This document shows positions 36,341 to 56,100 of a DNA stretch of 64,000 bases, in pieces. The translations under genes were made by a program, and so were the position numbers. The DNA is from Sternotherus odoratus (lineage: Eukaryota > Chordata > Testudines > Kinosternidae): contig JAVMKO010000003.1 of NCBI GenBank assembly GCA_032164245.1, positions 11,232,651 through 11,296,650 of the forward strand, written 5' to 3'. The notes beneath the pieces were generated by a model. It did not search any database, was not told where the DNA came from, and was given only the letters and a program-made list of their open reading frames with translations. Numbering within the stretch: position 1 is the first letter of the stretch; every line of letters starts with the position of its first letter.

Positions 36341-38984
36341 ATATTATATAAGAAAGACTTCATAGATGGGAAGGGCCAGATTCTCCTCTCACACACTGTA
36401 AATTAGGAGTAATGTCACTGAAGTCAACAGAATTATCTCGGTGTAAAATAGTAGTAAGTCAGAAGAACTGCTATCCTTAATAGTTCTGAAAAGCCTGTCA
36501 TGGAAATACGTATTAAAATAACTAATATGAGAAATATTTAATCACTTTATTTCAATGGCTGTTTTGACCAACTATATCTCATTGCATCCTTATAATAAAA
36601 TTCAGGTGGGAGAATGCCTAATGAGCAGAACACAAGTCTAGGAACTAAGAGAACAGAAAATCGTCCCCAGATCTAACTGACTCACTGTGACCATAAGTGA
36701 GCAATTTAACTTCTGTATCTAACAGTTTCCCCATATGTAATTGATGTTAATAATATTTACCTACCTGACAAGGGTGTTTTGAGGCTTAATTAATTTTCAT
36801 TATGAGATCTATCTATTTATCTATCTCAGATATATAACAGACCTTAATCACAGTAGCATTAAGCTGTGACCAGCTCTCTGGTTTGTATATGAAGACAACA
36901 TATTACTGAAAAGAATTAATATTGCATCAGTCTGGTTAGCTACTGAACATCTTTTTTCCCTTTCTGAATTAGTATGGATGTGTCATAACCCATCAACAAG
37001 CTCATGATAAATAGATGTCAAAAATGGGTTTGTTTTTTCAGATTTGTCAATTGTCTATCTAGCAGGATTTTATACTACTATCCATTGCTGCAGTATCTTA
37101 ATGCCTTCCACATAAAATCAATAGCAACAGTAAAACTCCTACTGGACTTCAACTAGTGACCAAACAAGCATGACTCAAAGAGCATATGGATTTCTTACTG
37201 GGAAGGGAGTTTGTTTACTTCCTGCAGCTCACACAAATTTCCTTAGTAAAAATATAGGTGGTGATATGCATGTGATATTTAGCAAGTAGAGTTTTTATTG
37301 TCATTTCCTTCAGTTGTCAAAAACAGTTGGAACACAATTTTCTCACAATTAAAACGACCCAATAATTACAGCTTTTTAAATCAGAGCAAATATGTACAGC
37401 AGCAAAACCACACAAACACTCTGCAACAATCTAGATACAGAAATGCGGAAATATGAGTGTATATGCAGAATAACCACAAGTGGTAAATGCTTAAAGGCTT
37501 GACTGTAACTCTTACGCTATTCTGTCAAAATTCCTATCTAACCAATGGGATTACTCACAGAGAAAGGTACTACACCATATGAATAAGAGTGTTAGAATCT
37601 GACCATTACTGATTAAATGCTATAGTGTAATGGACTTTATCTATACTAGCATATATTCTGATAATTTTTAACAGTGTGAATTATTTATTCAGTGGATTAT
37701 ATTAGCTCTTTGGGAAAAGTCACCTTGGCCTGAATTTTCTAAACAAAAATTTGAAAATGCACCTGCAGTTTTTTGCGTGACAAATTTTTGCTCATGCAGA
37801 AATTCAGATTTGTTCGGGAAATGGAAGTTGCAAAACAACTGCTGGTTATAGGGCACAAGAACATAAATAGAAATCACTGTGTGCAAAACATAGACATGAA
37901 TAATTTGAGTACAATTTTAGAGTCCACTGATGCTGCTTTGAAATATAGATACTTAGAGGCCTACTGTTCAACACTTAGATTGGTGAGCACATATTCACAC
38001 AAATAGACTCACTGAACTCAACCAGCCTGCTCACATAAATAAGTGCTAATCAGCATGAATAAGGGTTTCCATTAGTATTTGTTAGGATGCATCCTGTATC
38101 CTTTACTCAACCAAAGCTTCTGGTAGAGCAAATCATGCCAACCCTAAGCTGCTGAGGGAAGAGAATAGGGGACAGTTTGAGGGTACTCCAGGGACAGAGC
38201 AGGGGCAAGGTTGCTGGATATCCCCCATCACAAGGGGATGCATAATAGCAATGGAGACTACCATGTTTCTATAAGAGCAGCTGAAAGTGGCTCTGCTTCT
38301 GCTTCACAACCCAGGAGTCATCTTTCACTGCTCCCTTACTCCTCAGAGATATCGCCACTATGTAGCTCTTTTACTCATGTTGCTCTATAGTAGAACTAAT
38401 ATTTTGCCTATTGACTACAATGTGGGTTACGCCAAAGTAAGGACTGAAGGATTTGGCCCATGGTCTTTTTAAAAACATATATTTAGATAATGTATTAAAC
38501 CCAAATGTATTTGCTAGCTCTTAAAGCCTGTTTTTATTCATATTATTTCATGCACACCTCTATTATTATTAACTGTTATTTCACATCAGTCCCATAGAAA
38601 TAGAATCTCCTTTGCATCTGTCTTTCAAGTGTTAATGACTTTGGGGCTTTAAGTACTTGAGTTTCATTAAAGGGCCTGATATATATCTGAAGCAGACAGC
38701 TTGCAAATTATCTTTTTGAAAAATACATCTATTACTGAGTTATGAAAGTGCTAAATGAGTAAAGTGTCCCAAATTAGTAAAAACTATTTTTCCTTCCAGT
38801 TCTGTAACTTAAAAACAGCTCACTTAAAAAAAAATCTGTATAAAATTTGACTTCTGGACTGAGGCATCGTATGCCAGATTTCAGTCTGGAAGGAATTTTT
38901 ATAGCTGAGTTATAAACTTCTGAAAGCAAGGTTGAAAACTGAACTGCTGACAGTCATTCTGATGATATTTTTCAAACTATTAGG
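36341..38984. other. Intronic stretch; minor palindromic fragment
   Basis: About 36375-36470 has gggccagattctcctctcac with gtaaattaggagtaatgtca, a fragment of a common amniote palindromic repeat. Otherwise nothing is recognised. Confidence 0.4.
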
Positions 38985-39145
38985 GATTATGATGAGACCT
39001 TCATGGAGGGATAAATTATCCCACATCTGCCTGCCTAGGTGTTGCTTGTACCTTATTCTGAAGCTTCTGGTGCTGACCACCGTGGGAGGCAGAATATTGG
39101 ACTAGACGGACCATAGGTCTGATATAGCCTAACAATTCCTATGGA
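38985..39145 (+). mobile_element. Old LINE 3' end (CR1/L2-like)
   Basis: The words ggataaattatcccacatct, cttattctgaagcttctggt and ggcagaatattggactagac match a second copy at 52676-52860 in the same orientation. The ending with ctagacggaccataggtctg is typical of an ancient amniote LINE tail. Confidence 0.6.
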
Positions 39146-40117
39146 ATCTTTGGATAATTTAGTTGCCAATCACTAAGTCTCTACTGATATGTGCAAAAAA
39201 TAATTTTCAGAAACTTGTAATTAAACCAAGCTTGGGTAGATTCTCACAGGGATATCAAAAGGCACTTCACTGACTGCAGGGTGAACCCCAGCAAAATTTC
39301 AAATTCCTTCTCACAAATATGGGTGTATTAGAACTCCTCATCATGATGGTCGGGAGAATTTTTTGACGATTGCAAAACAATGTGTTGTCTCCTAACATCA
39401 TTCTTGGAAATGGATGAAATGTTCTTGCAGAAGCTTTCCAAAAAATTGTGCCCGAGACACACCCCCAGCATGGAAAATTTCAGCCTAAATGAACTTTAAA
39501 ATTTGGCAAAGTTATAGTCAACTGAAAATGGGTCTTATAATGGAGAACATTAGGCAGTCTTAACTATAGGGGCGTTGCTGCCAGCTTCATTTATAATATT
39601 TTCTTTCTTTTTTTCTTTTTATTCCAAGGGCCATTCACATGGGAACAGAATCTCTTATGCTGTTGTCACTGGTCTTTTTACTTCTTTCTGTGTTGATGTT
39701 GCTATCCTCTTGACATCATTTCCACAATGATCCATAAAGGGCTTGAACCTGAAAGATGCTGAGCATTCTGGCCTTCATCCATCAAAGCACTTAAGCACAT
39801 GCTTAACTTTGAGCACACATATGCTTTCCTATACTCAGACCAATGTTCAGCATTTTGGAGGATCAAGACGCACTGCACTGTAAGTGTGATGTCATAAACA
39901 AAATTACAGTCTAGTTTTTCAGTTTTGGCCTCACTGCATCATTGGGGAGAAATCTGAGTAGGGGGATCAGAGGTAGTATAACCTTTGCAGTTCCCTAAAC
40001 CTGGAGCCAGCAATGAGCTTGTTTAGTATATACTTTCTGTGCACTTTACCCCACACTTTCATTACCTTGAGCTTTATTTTCATATTTCATCTCTGCAGTG
40101 TACCACCCAATAGGAAT
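39146..40117. other. Intronic stretch; one palindromic fragment
   Basis: About 39775-39870 contains agcacttaagcacatgctta, a palindromic amniote repeat related to 61405-61525. Nothing else is supported. Confidence 0.4.
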
Positions 40118-40440
40118 CAGTGTTGCCAAGTCTTGCAATTTTATCACAAGTCTCACATTTTTTGGTGTTTTTCCTAAAGCCCTAGCTCCTGGAATCATGT
40201 TATTAACTAAGAATCTAAGTTTTAATTTTTCTACCCTAAAAGTATATTTCCAGTCCTCCTGGAGAGAAAAGTTTTAAAACAGTAATGCTGAAGTTTTAAA
40301 GCAGTAAAATGCTCCAACATAACAGGGCAAATAAAATTAATCCAAAGTTTATTGTTTTGAAATCTCATGGTTTTTAGGAAATCTCATAATTTTGGAGGGA
40401 TCTGACTCATGTTTTTTAAATGCTTATGATTGCAATACTG
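40118..40440. mobile_element. hAT MITE, cagtgttgccaag type
   Basis: Left end cagtgttgccaagtcttgca, right end tgcttatgattgcaatactg. The interior carries ttttatcacaagtctcacat and later aaatctcatggtttttagga, as in the relative at 13176-13420. Flanking octamers agree only weakly, so it is old. Confidence 0.7.
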
Positions 40441-43039
40441 AAAACAATCCCTTCCCCTTCCATCCCTCCCTCCCTCCCTCACCCAGTCTAATTAACTTCA
40501 GTCTCACAGTAGCTCCTGTGTGAGCTTTATGGAGCTTGTATCTGACTGGAGTGTACTTCATTAGACTCTTAAAAACCAGCTTGCAAAATTTAGGAACTCT
40601 GCAAGATTCCCAATGTATACATATAACCCCCTTTTACACTTAGTCCTTACTGTGGTCAAACTGTGAAGTTTCTATCTCAATCTGGCTCTTTTTTAAAAAA
40701 AATATATGATGAACAAAAATGTTAGGAAAATGTGAACCCTAATTTTGTTTAACTCTCATAGCTCTAAAATAATTTGTCCAATTTGTCTGAAGCTTTCCAG
40801 AAAAGTTTTACCTTGGCAATAAAATCAGGATGTAGAATTTAGATGGATTTATTTATTCACAGAGAACTTGTGAGAAGGATCAATGTGGGGGGAGAGGGAG
40901 AGCAAAATTGACCTTGTTATGGAAAGCCAGTTTTATCCTTAACCCTCCATAACTGTATCTGGGAGGAAGGGGCATTGTTTGTTTTGGACCAAGCAAAGCA
41001 ACAGTATGATTTACCTGGCACAGAGCAACCAAAATAAAAATTTCTGTAATCAAAATCCAGAGCTCAGACTTTGTCCTCCAGACAGAAAACACAGTCCACA
41101 CTAGTTCTTTGATATGTTATTATAGGTTAATAGTTAGGGCCACAATCCTCCACTATAATCTACTAATGTGGCTTTTTAACCTCATTGAAAAAAGGGAACT
41201 CCAGGAGGGTACCTAGTGGATGCTGAAGCAGGATTGAGACCTAGGTTTGCTACAACCCTTTTCTGGACAAGCAAAAAGGAAACAGGGATTCAAGGGGGTG
41301 TCGAGGGAGTGTGGGGTGGAAATCCAGTCTTTGACAATTATCTACATTTTTTTCAGTTTATGTGCACTTTAGAGCTGTTGAGAAGCCAACATCTATTCTG
41401 TTCAAACTTTCAGAGAGCAACTGAGCTTAATAAAGCCAGTAGGAGTAAGATCACAGTATTTTTCATTATTGATGCAGCTGGTTTATTATTATCAACAAAG
41501 AATTCATTAATAATACTTTGCATTAAGAAAGCCTCTTTCATCTTGATTTCAAATGACTTTATGACAGCCATGACAATCATGATTGAAGTCTCATAATTGG
41601 GTGTTGTGTGACTTAAATAACTCACTTACTTGGGTGGTGAGGTAACTATTGTCATCACCATTCTACGCATGGGTATACTGAAGCACAGAGGTGTTAAGTG
41701 ACTTGCCAGTTGCTCAGGTCACACAGTGAGTAAATGTCAATCCCTGAATAGAACCCAAGAATCCCAACTAACTGTCATCTCTTCCTACCAATAGAAAATA
41801 ATGTGTGAAACAATAACGTTAGAGATGTCAATGAATTATTGTTTTATGTAGTCATTTTCCATTCTGTCTTTCAGGCTTGACTATCTACAATATTGCCAGA
41901 AACTGTAAACACTATACAAACAATGTGTGGTACTGAAATACCAGCACATTTCAGGATAGCATAGAATTTTCTTGTAATTCAGTCATAAATCAGGGACATG
42001 ATAGCTAAAATAAAGAGACTGAAGGAGTCAATGCACTCTTGCAATACTGTGTTTGTACTTCTGAAATCTGTGCTCATTAGCAAGTAAACAATGTTTCAAC
42101 CAAATCTGTCAAACAGAAATCTGTAAATTCTGAGGCACTCTACATGACGTACTTTTAAGCGCAAAGAATAACTGGACAAGTAGTCAAAATGATAAAAAAA
42201 AAAAAATGATAGCAAAGTGCTGCCAGGAGACATTGGGCCTCATCATGCTCCCACTGATGAATATAGAAGTTTGGGCATTGACATCAGTGGGATCAGGACT
42301 ACCCTAATTTCACACCATATTTCAGCCTGATGTGTATTTTCATGAGTGAATTAGAAACTCCTTGAAGGTAGAATTTGGAAAGAAAACACTGGCAAGTCCT
42401 TAACTATAGTAATAATTGCTGACATTGCTATAATGACTTGCACAAAATATCTGATACAATAATAAACCACATTAATTTATTCTATTTTCCATCAAGGCTA
42501 TGCCCTCATATAAAACAGATTATAAGAGGTTCGATATGTATCATGATTACAGCACATTCCAGTCAAGAAAACTAGCATCAAAACAAATATTTTTATGAAA
42601 CATTGAGTACAGAAACATTCAACATTTATAAATAATTTTCTACATTGATCAGTTAATGTTTAGACCAGGAGATTATTGATGGGTACAGAGCTTACTGGGT
42701 CCAAATTTTACCAATTTTAAATTAAATAGATACTAAGACATTTAAAATATATGTTTTCTAGCAAAGTGCTTACATATAGTACAGATGTATTTGTAACAGT
42801 TAAAAGTAAAACAGCTAAAAGACTATCAAAGGTGCTTTTACAGCAATCACAGATGCACTCAAAATCTTATTTTATAAAGTGGGTCTGAAGGTGTTTTAAA
42901 TCCATAATTTAAAAAAAAATATTTTCTCTAAAATCCTATGGCTCTCTAACCTCTTAAAAAGTGATCAATTTTTCAACCTGTGCTAAGATTATGAGCTCTT
43001 CTGAAGTGGAAGCAGAAGAAAGCTGGAGGGTAGTGTCGC
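40441..43039. other. Intronic stretch; one palindromic fragment
   Basis: About 42234-42300 has gggcctcatcatgctcccac facing gacatcagtgggatcaggac, a palindromic repeat fragment. A (TCCC)n patch is near 40460-40480. No exon recognised. Confidence 0.4.
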
Positions 43040-43047
43040 CCCAAGTG

Positions 43048-43274
43048 CAAGGGTTCTCAGACTGGGGATCGTGACCCCTCAGGGGGTCGCAAGGTTATTA
43101 CTTGGGGGGTTGCTAGCTGTCAGCCTCTGCCCCCAAACCCTGCTTCACCTCCAGCATTTATAATAGTGTTAAATATTAAAAAATGTGTTTTTAATTTATA
43201 AACTAGGGGGAGGGTTGCACTTAGAGGCTTGCTCTGTGAAAGGGGTCACCAATACAAAAGTTTGAGAACCACTG
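43048..43274. mobile_element. hAT MITE with perfect target duplication
   Basis: Left end caagggttctcagactgggg, right end tttgagaaccactg, with inner gtgacccctcag facing aaaggggtcacc. The octamer cccaagtg is identical on both sides (43040-43047 and 43275-43282). 227 bp, no coding capacity. Confidence 0.9.
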
Positions 43275-43282
43275 CCCAAGTG

Positions 43283-44439
43283 TCTTTCAGTCAAATCCAA
43301 GCCAAAGTTTCATATAATTCAGTGAATAGCATAAAGGTCATATAAAAAGAATCCCAGACAGCCTTTATGCTGGTCCATAAACATTATGGGTAGTTTTATT
43401 AAGGTGTCCATAACCATTTCAATAAAATTCTAGTGCTCTGAGTTGTGATCTGTTCCAGGCTTTAGCACCTTCCTGTTAAAAGTGTAAAAGTTAAGCAGAA
43501 AGACATTTTTTGCAAGGAGACTAAAAATCAGCTGTGCCAGTTACCTGAAATTTTGTTAGGGTGGTCAGGGGAAAAATTATAAATAACTATAGACTATTTT
43601 AAGTGATTTTAAACTGGTTACTTCCTATAACTTTTTTTTATTTATCCCAAATAACTTTTTAAATTTTAGTATGGAGGGAGGCAACTGCAAGAATACTGAT
43701 GTGACTAATTAAAAGAGGAAATGTATCTTCTTATTTAAAAAGAATACTGAAATAACTACTGTCAAATTAATTCTATATGTGGAAACATAAGGTTCCTGTT
43801 AACTTTTTCTCTTCTGCACAACACCTGTACCCTCTACCTAATGGAAAATGTTATTCCCCATCTAAAGGGAAGGTGTTAAGAAAGCACAATAATAAACATA
43901 GCACCAAAAATAACTATTTTAAAATATTTTACTGTACTGCAACTCTATTTAAGGAGAGCTCTGAAAACCTTTAAATTACTGAGCTCCTTGCAGGTTGTGT
44001 TAAATTCCTCATTTTGAGGAACTGTGCATACTTCTCCTTTTGGACCGGCTCTTGCCCATTTTGTTGGTAATTATGGGAGCACTTAGCCATCATACTTACA
44101 TTTCCATGTAGGAATAGTATAAGGCGAAAGATTTATAGGTAAACTCCCCACCAACCACACTCCGTATTTGACAAGTATACAGAGAAAGAAAACCTGAGAT
44201 CGCTGCCAGGTGATCCAGGGTTACTATCAAACATATTAACCATGAGGAAAAGAGGTAGAATGGAAATAATAAACAAATATATGTCATGCGCTGCTTTTCC
44301 TTGGGACGTGTGCTATTGCAGACAAGAGCATAGAGTTGCAAACCCCAGTTAGCTGTATACAGAGCGAGAGCTCTCCCATGTGACCGAAAAAAAGATCATT
44401 TTGAACATTTTCATATCAAGTAAGTAAATAAATAAAGAC
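43283..44439. other. Transposon-free approach to RUNX2 P2
   Basis: No transposon ends or exons are seen. This is the start of the repeat-free interval around the proximal promoter. Confidence 0.4.
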
Positions 44440-45523
44440 CAAAGCTCCGGAAGTTTCACCTTCTTTTTAATGTATGTCAGATAACAGGCGCTGGCGGCTG
44501 TAGTGGAGGAATAACGCAATGCTGTAGTAATGGTCAGGGAGGATTATTTGATGTATGCGCTCTGTGTAGCACTGCTGGTTGGTTTCGAAAGTTGCTACAG
44601 ACAGACCCTATTGTGAAAAGAAGCCAGCAGCAGAAGCTACCGCTGGAATAAAGCGCGGAGAGGAGCGTGGGTTTGCTACGTTGTGGTCTGGGTCCCAAGA
44701 CCTCAGCCGAGGCACGTGCTTTCGGATCATTTACCTGGGTACACGCATTTTTCACGGGAAAGGGGGTAAAGCGTCGGGGGAAGGCCAAAGACTTGTTTTC
44801 TGGTGCTGAAAATGCTCCCAGCATTGCGTGCGAAAAAAGCTGCATAAAAGGCTCCATAAGCGGACCCCCCCCCCCGCCTCCCCAAACCACACCGACACTT
44901 CCCGCAGCTAACCCCCCCCCCCCCGCCCCCCCAGCGCTTAAAGAAGGTGGAAGTGGCACGTCGAAGTAAATTAGAGGGAGAGTTGTGATAGGTTGTTATC
45001 TGCTCCGGGAGGCGTTCACACTTTTTTACTATTGGGTATGTAAATTGTTTTTAATAAGATCTGCCTTTTTTTTTTTAAGGGCGAAAACAAACCAGACTCT
45101 CTTAATAGTCCGAGGTGGGTTTTTTTGGAGGAGGGGGGCGATGTGTAGCTTTCATTTATTCAAGGAAATGTTTTAGGCTTTCGACTGACAGGGTCTTAGC
45201 AAAAAAACAACCACCCCATTTGGCACCAAATTATTAAGTTGTATTATTATTTGACAAACCAGCCAGTCCAGGTCCCTCCCCCCCCCCCCAAAAAAGGTGT
45301 GAATGGAAAAACCCGGCGAGAAGTACAGCTCGGAGACAGGCTTGTCATTCCCTTTAGACCTGTCCCGGTAGGGGAGATCGCCTGGAAGCAAAACGCCTTC
45401 TCCTGTTGGGGACGCACATTGTTCCATTTATTTTGAAGGCTGGCGAAGTATGAGGACGGGGCTGGGACACCACGTGCTGCTGACTCTCATCAGCATAACG
45501 ATCGCCCCAGCCAGAGAGTCCTG

Positions 45524-45533
45524 TATATATAAA
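45524..45533 (+). promoter_or_regulatory. RUNX2: TATA box of RUNX2 P2
   Basis: TATATATAAA in a GC-rich context, on the sense strand. It predicts a start site near 45555-45565. Assignment is inferred from motif and position; no transcript data are available here. Confidence 0.6.
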
Positions 45534-45538
45534 CCACA
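45532..45538 (+). promoter_or_regulatory. RUNX2: RUNX site abutting the TATA box
   Basis: AACCACA is the reverse complement of the RUNX consensus TGTGGTT and shares its first bases with the end of the TATA box. A second identical heptamer lies at 45573-45579. Occupancy by RUNX proteins could compete with TBP or mediate autoregulation; this is inference. Confidence 0.55.
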
Positions 45539-45992
45539 AAACCCTAATCATTAGAAATCCCAGCCTCCAAAAAACCACATTTAGGACCCCCCCCCCCAAA
45601 CCCAACCAAAAAAAAGAGGCTTTTTCCCCCCCGGCTCCTTCATCCTCCCCGACCTCAACTTTTAGGACCCCAAAGAAGTTTTTTTAAAAAACAGTTTTTC
45701 AGGAAAAAAATAATTACTTTTTTTTTGGCTGTTGTTAATCAAGGGAAGAAAAATAAAGATTTTTTGTTAGTTTATTCGACTCGACGGACTTGGACCCCGC
45801 CGCCACTTAATTAAAAGGGACCGGAGTGCACCAGAGCTCCCTTTGCAGCGAGTGACTTGAGCGTATTTTAGAAAACAGCCTGACAATTGTTTCTGTCTAT
45901 TCTCCCCTCTTATTTTTCCGGGAGTCAGAAGTCTGAACTTTTTCAAAAGCCCTGTTCCTCCTTCCGCAGCCTCTTCGTGTTTCTTTTTTTTA

Positions 45993-46268
45993 ATGATTAG
46001 TATTTTGACTACGGTTTGTTTTTGTTTTCCTGGCGAAAAACCCAAGAACTGTCTTGTTTGTGCCTCAGTAGCTTTGGGGGAAGGGAAACCGCTTTGCAGA
46101 GACACTTTTCAAAACTTTTTACCCCCCAGTCCCCTCTCCCTCCTGAAGCAAAAACTAAAATCGGAAAAGCTGAGAAGTCACTTGGCATCTAAACTTTCTC
46201 CGATCAAGATTTTTTTGTGGCCGGGGGGAGACTTCCTTGGAGGAAAACGGGACATTCAAATCCCTTAG
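45993..46268 (+). other. Upstream ORF of 91 codons in P2 leader
   Basis: Starts at an ATG in a weak context (tttaATGa) and ends 568 bases before the RUNX2 ATG, in frame 1 relative to its own start. The peptide begins MISILTTVCFCFPGEKPKNC and has no domain I recognise. It would be in the mRNA only if transcription starts upstream of 45993. Confidence 0.35.
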
Positions 46269-46550
46269 CGAGCCCACTCAGTAGTTGCAACCTACCCTCC
46301 TCGCTGCCGCTTCTCCTGCAAACAGCAGCAACCCAGGAAGCTGAAATCAGCCGCCGCTTTACCGCTCCCGGGCAACCTTTAAAAAGCCCCCAAAGGAGAA
46401 GAGGGAAGACAAAAGGAAAGAGAGAAAAGAAGGAAACCCCGAGCAGTTGCGGGAAGACGCGGTGGCTGGAAGGGGGGCAGGGGAAAGAGCAAGAGAGACA
46501 GAACAAGAAGGAAGGACGCGGGAGACGCTCTTTTTGCAGCACCCGGGACC

Positions 46551-46577
46551 ATGCAGTTTCCAGCGGGGCTTTGCTAA
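46551..46577 (+). other. Short upstream ORF, good Kozak context
   Basis: ATG at 46551 preceded by gggacc (A at -3 is replaced by the acc triplet, giving A at -3) and ending at TAA 46575-46577: peptide MQFPAGLC. It is 259 bases before the RUNX2 start and no further ATG intervenes, so reinitiation at the main start is plausible. Confidence 0.45.
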
Positions 46578-46821
46578 GACGGGGGGCAGCCCTAGGATCC
46601 CACAGACATTGTGCCCCCCGCAGGCTGCAGACTCGTCTCCCCAAACAGCCACATCACCCCCCCCCTTTTTTAAAGCTGATTTCCCCCCTCCTGCATTTAA
46701 CCCGCTCCTGCTCTTTCCTCCCCCGTCCTCTCCCCTCCACTTCTCCATTCACCCCCTTTTTCTAACCCCCCCACTACACGCCTCCTCGAGTGACCCCCCC
46801 ACCGCCCCCTCAGCTCGCTAA

Positions 46822-54779
<7,958 letters not shown>

Positions 54780-55217
54780 TAATGAATAACAAATGCAGTT
54801 GAGAAGTCAAACTGATTCCACAATGAAATACTGATTAGTCTGTAAATAAATCTCCATCAGCCTTTCATTTACAGGGATAAATGCTGGTTTTGTCTGCAAA
54901 CTTCAGCATTTGACCAAACCCAGTTTGTTGTCTTTACACCTTGCCAGGTTTTTCTGACTCTTGACATTTTTTGCTTGTTTTTATGACATCTGAATTTAGA
55001 AAAAAATATTTAGCAACCTGATTCTATATTTTACTCATATTGGGAGGGGAAAATGAAGTGAAGAGTTTCACATTCCGCGTTACATGAAGTCACACAACAG
55101 ATTTCAGGCCATGGTAATGAGAAAAAATGCATGTGCTTCTGTGGTAGTAAAGCCGCCTCTTAACTGGTAGCAGGAAGAGTTTTCATTATGTTCTTTGCAT
55201 CTCACAAGTGCTATCCG

Positions 55218-55886
55218 TAGGGCCGTACCAAATTCACAGTCCATTTTGGTCAATTTCATTGTCATAGGATTTAAAACATCATACATTGAATGATTCCAGC
55301 TATTTAAATCTGAAATGTCAGGTGTTGCAATAGTCGGGGTCCTGACCCCAAAAGGAGTTGTGTGTAGGGAGGGGCTCGCAAGGTTATTGTGTGTGTGTGT
55401 GTGTGGGGGGGGGTTGTGGTACTGCTGCCCTTAGTTCTGTGCTGCTGCTAGCGTCAGCGCTGTCTTCAGAGCTGGGCAGCTGGAGGGTGGCAACTGCTGG
55501 CTGGGAATCCAGTTCTGAAGCCAGAGCTGCTGTCAGCAAGAGCGCGGAAGCAGGGATAGCATGATATGGTATTGCCACCCTTACTTCTGCACTGCTCTCT
55601 GAAGAGCCAGGCCCTCAGGTGGCAGCAGCCATGGCTCTCTGGCCACCGAGCTCTGAAGGCAGCACACAAGTAAGGGAGCCAATTCCACGGCCCCTCTAAA
55701 ATAGCCTTGTGACTCCCCTGCAACTGCCTTTTGGGTCAGGACCCCCAATTTGAGAAACACGAATCTCTGCCATGAAATCTGTGTAGTATACGGTAAAAGC
55801 ACAAAAAAGAGAAGATTTCATAGGGGGAGACCAAATTTCACAGTCCGTGACACATTTTTCATAGCCGTGAATTTGGTAGGGCCATA
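55218..55886. mobile_element. hAT element, tagggccgtacc ends
   Basis: The ends read tagggccgtaccaaattcac and gtgaatttggtagggccata, inverted. Flanks gctatccg (55210-55217) and gctatcga (55887-55894) agree at 6 of 8 positions. The interior (about 55360-55720) is GC-richer with repeated gctgctgct and a GT run at 55389-55403. No transposase is seen; small open frames are incidental. Confidence 0.8.
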
Positions 55887-55895
55887 GCTATCGAC

Positions 55896-56100
55896 AAGAG
55901 ATCCGCAACCTTTGGCACACAGCCCATCAGGGAAATCCACTGGCAGGCCGGTTTGTTTACATACAGCGTCTCCAGGTTTGGCCAATCGCAGCCCCCACTG
56001 GCCACGGTTCACCGTTACAGGCCAAGGAGGGCTGCGGGAAACAGCGTGGGTTGAGGGATGTGCTGGCTGCCGCTTCCCAGAGCCCCATACACTTCCCACT
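55896..56100. mobile_element. hAT fragment, one end only
   Basis: Begins gatccgcaacctttggcaca, continuing cagggaaatccactggcagg and gccaatcgcagcccccactg, a recognisable reptile hAT family. The right end is missing. It abuts the preceding element, so one of the two probably inserted in or beside the other. Confidence 0.65.

Noticed and set aside
46217..46821. Open frames of 124-185 codons on both strands near RUNX2 exon 1.
   Set aside because: They overlap the P2 leader and the RUNX2 exon in other frames; GC-driven shadows.
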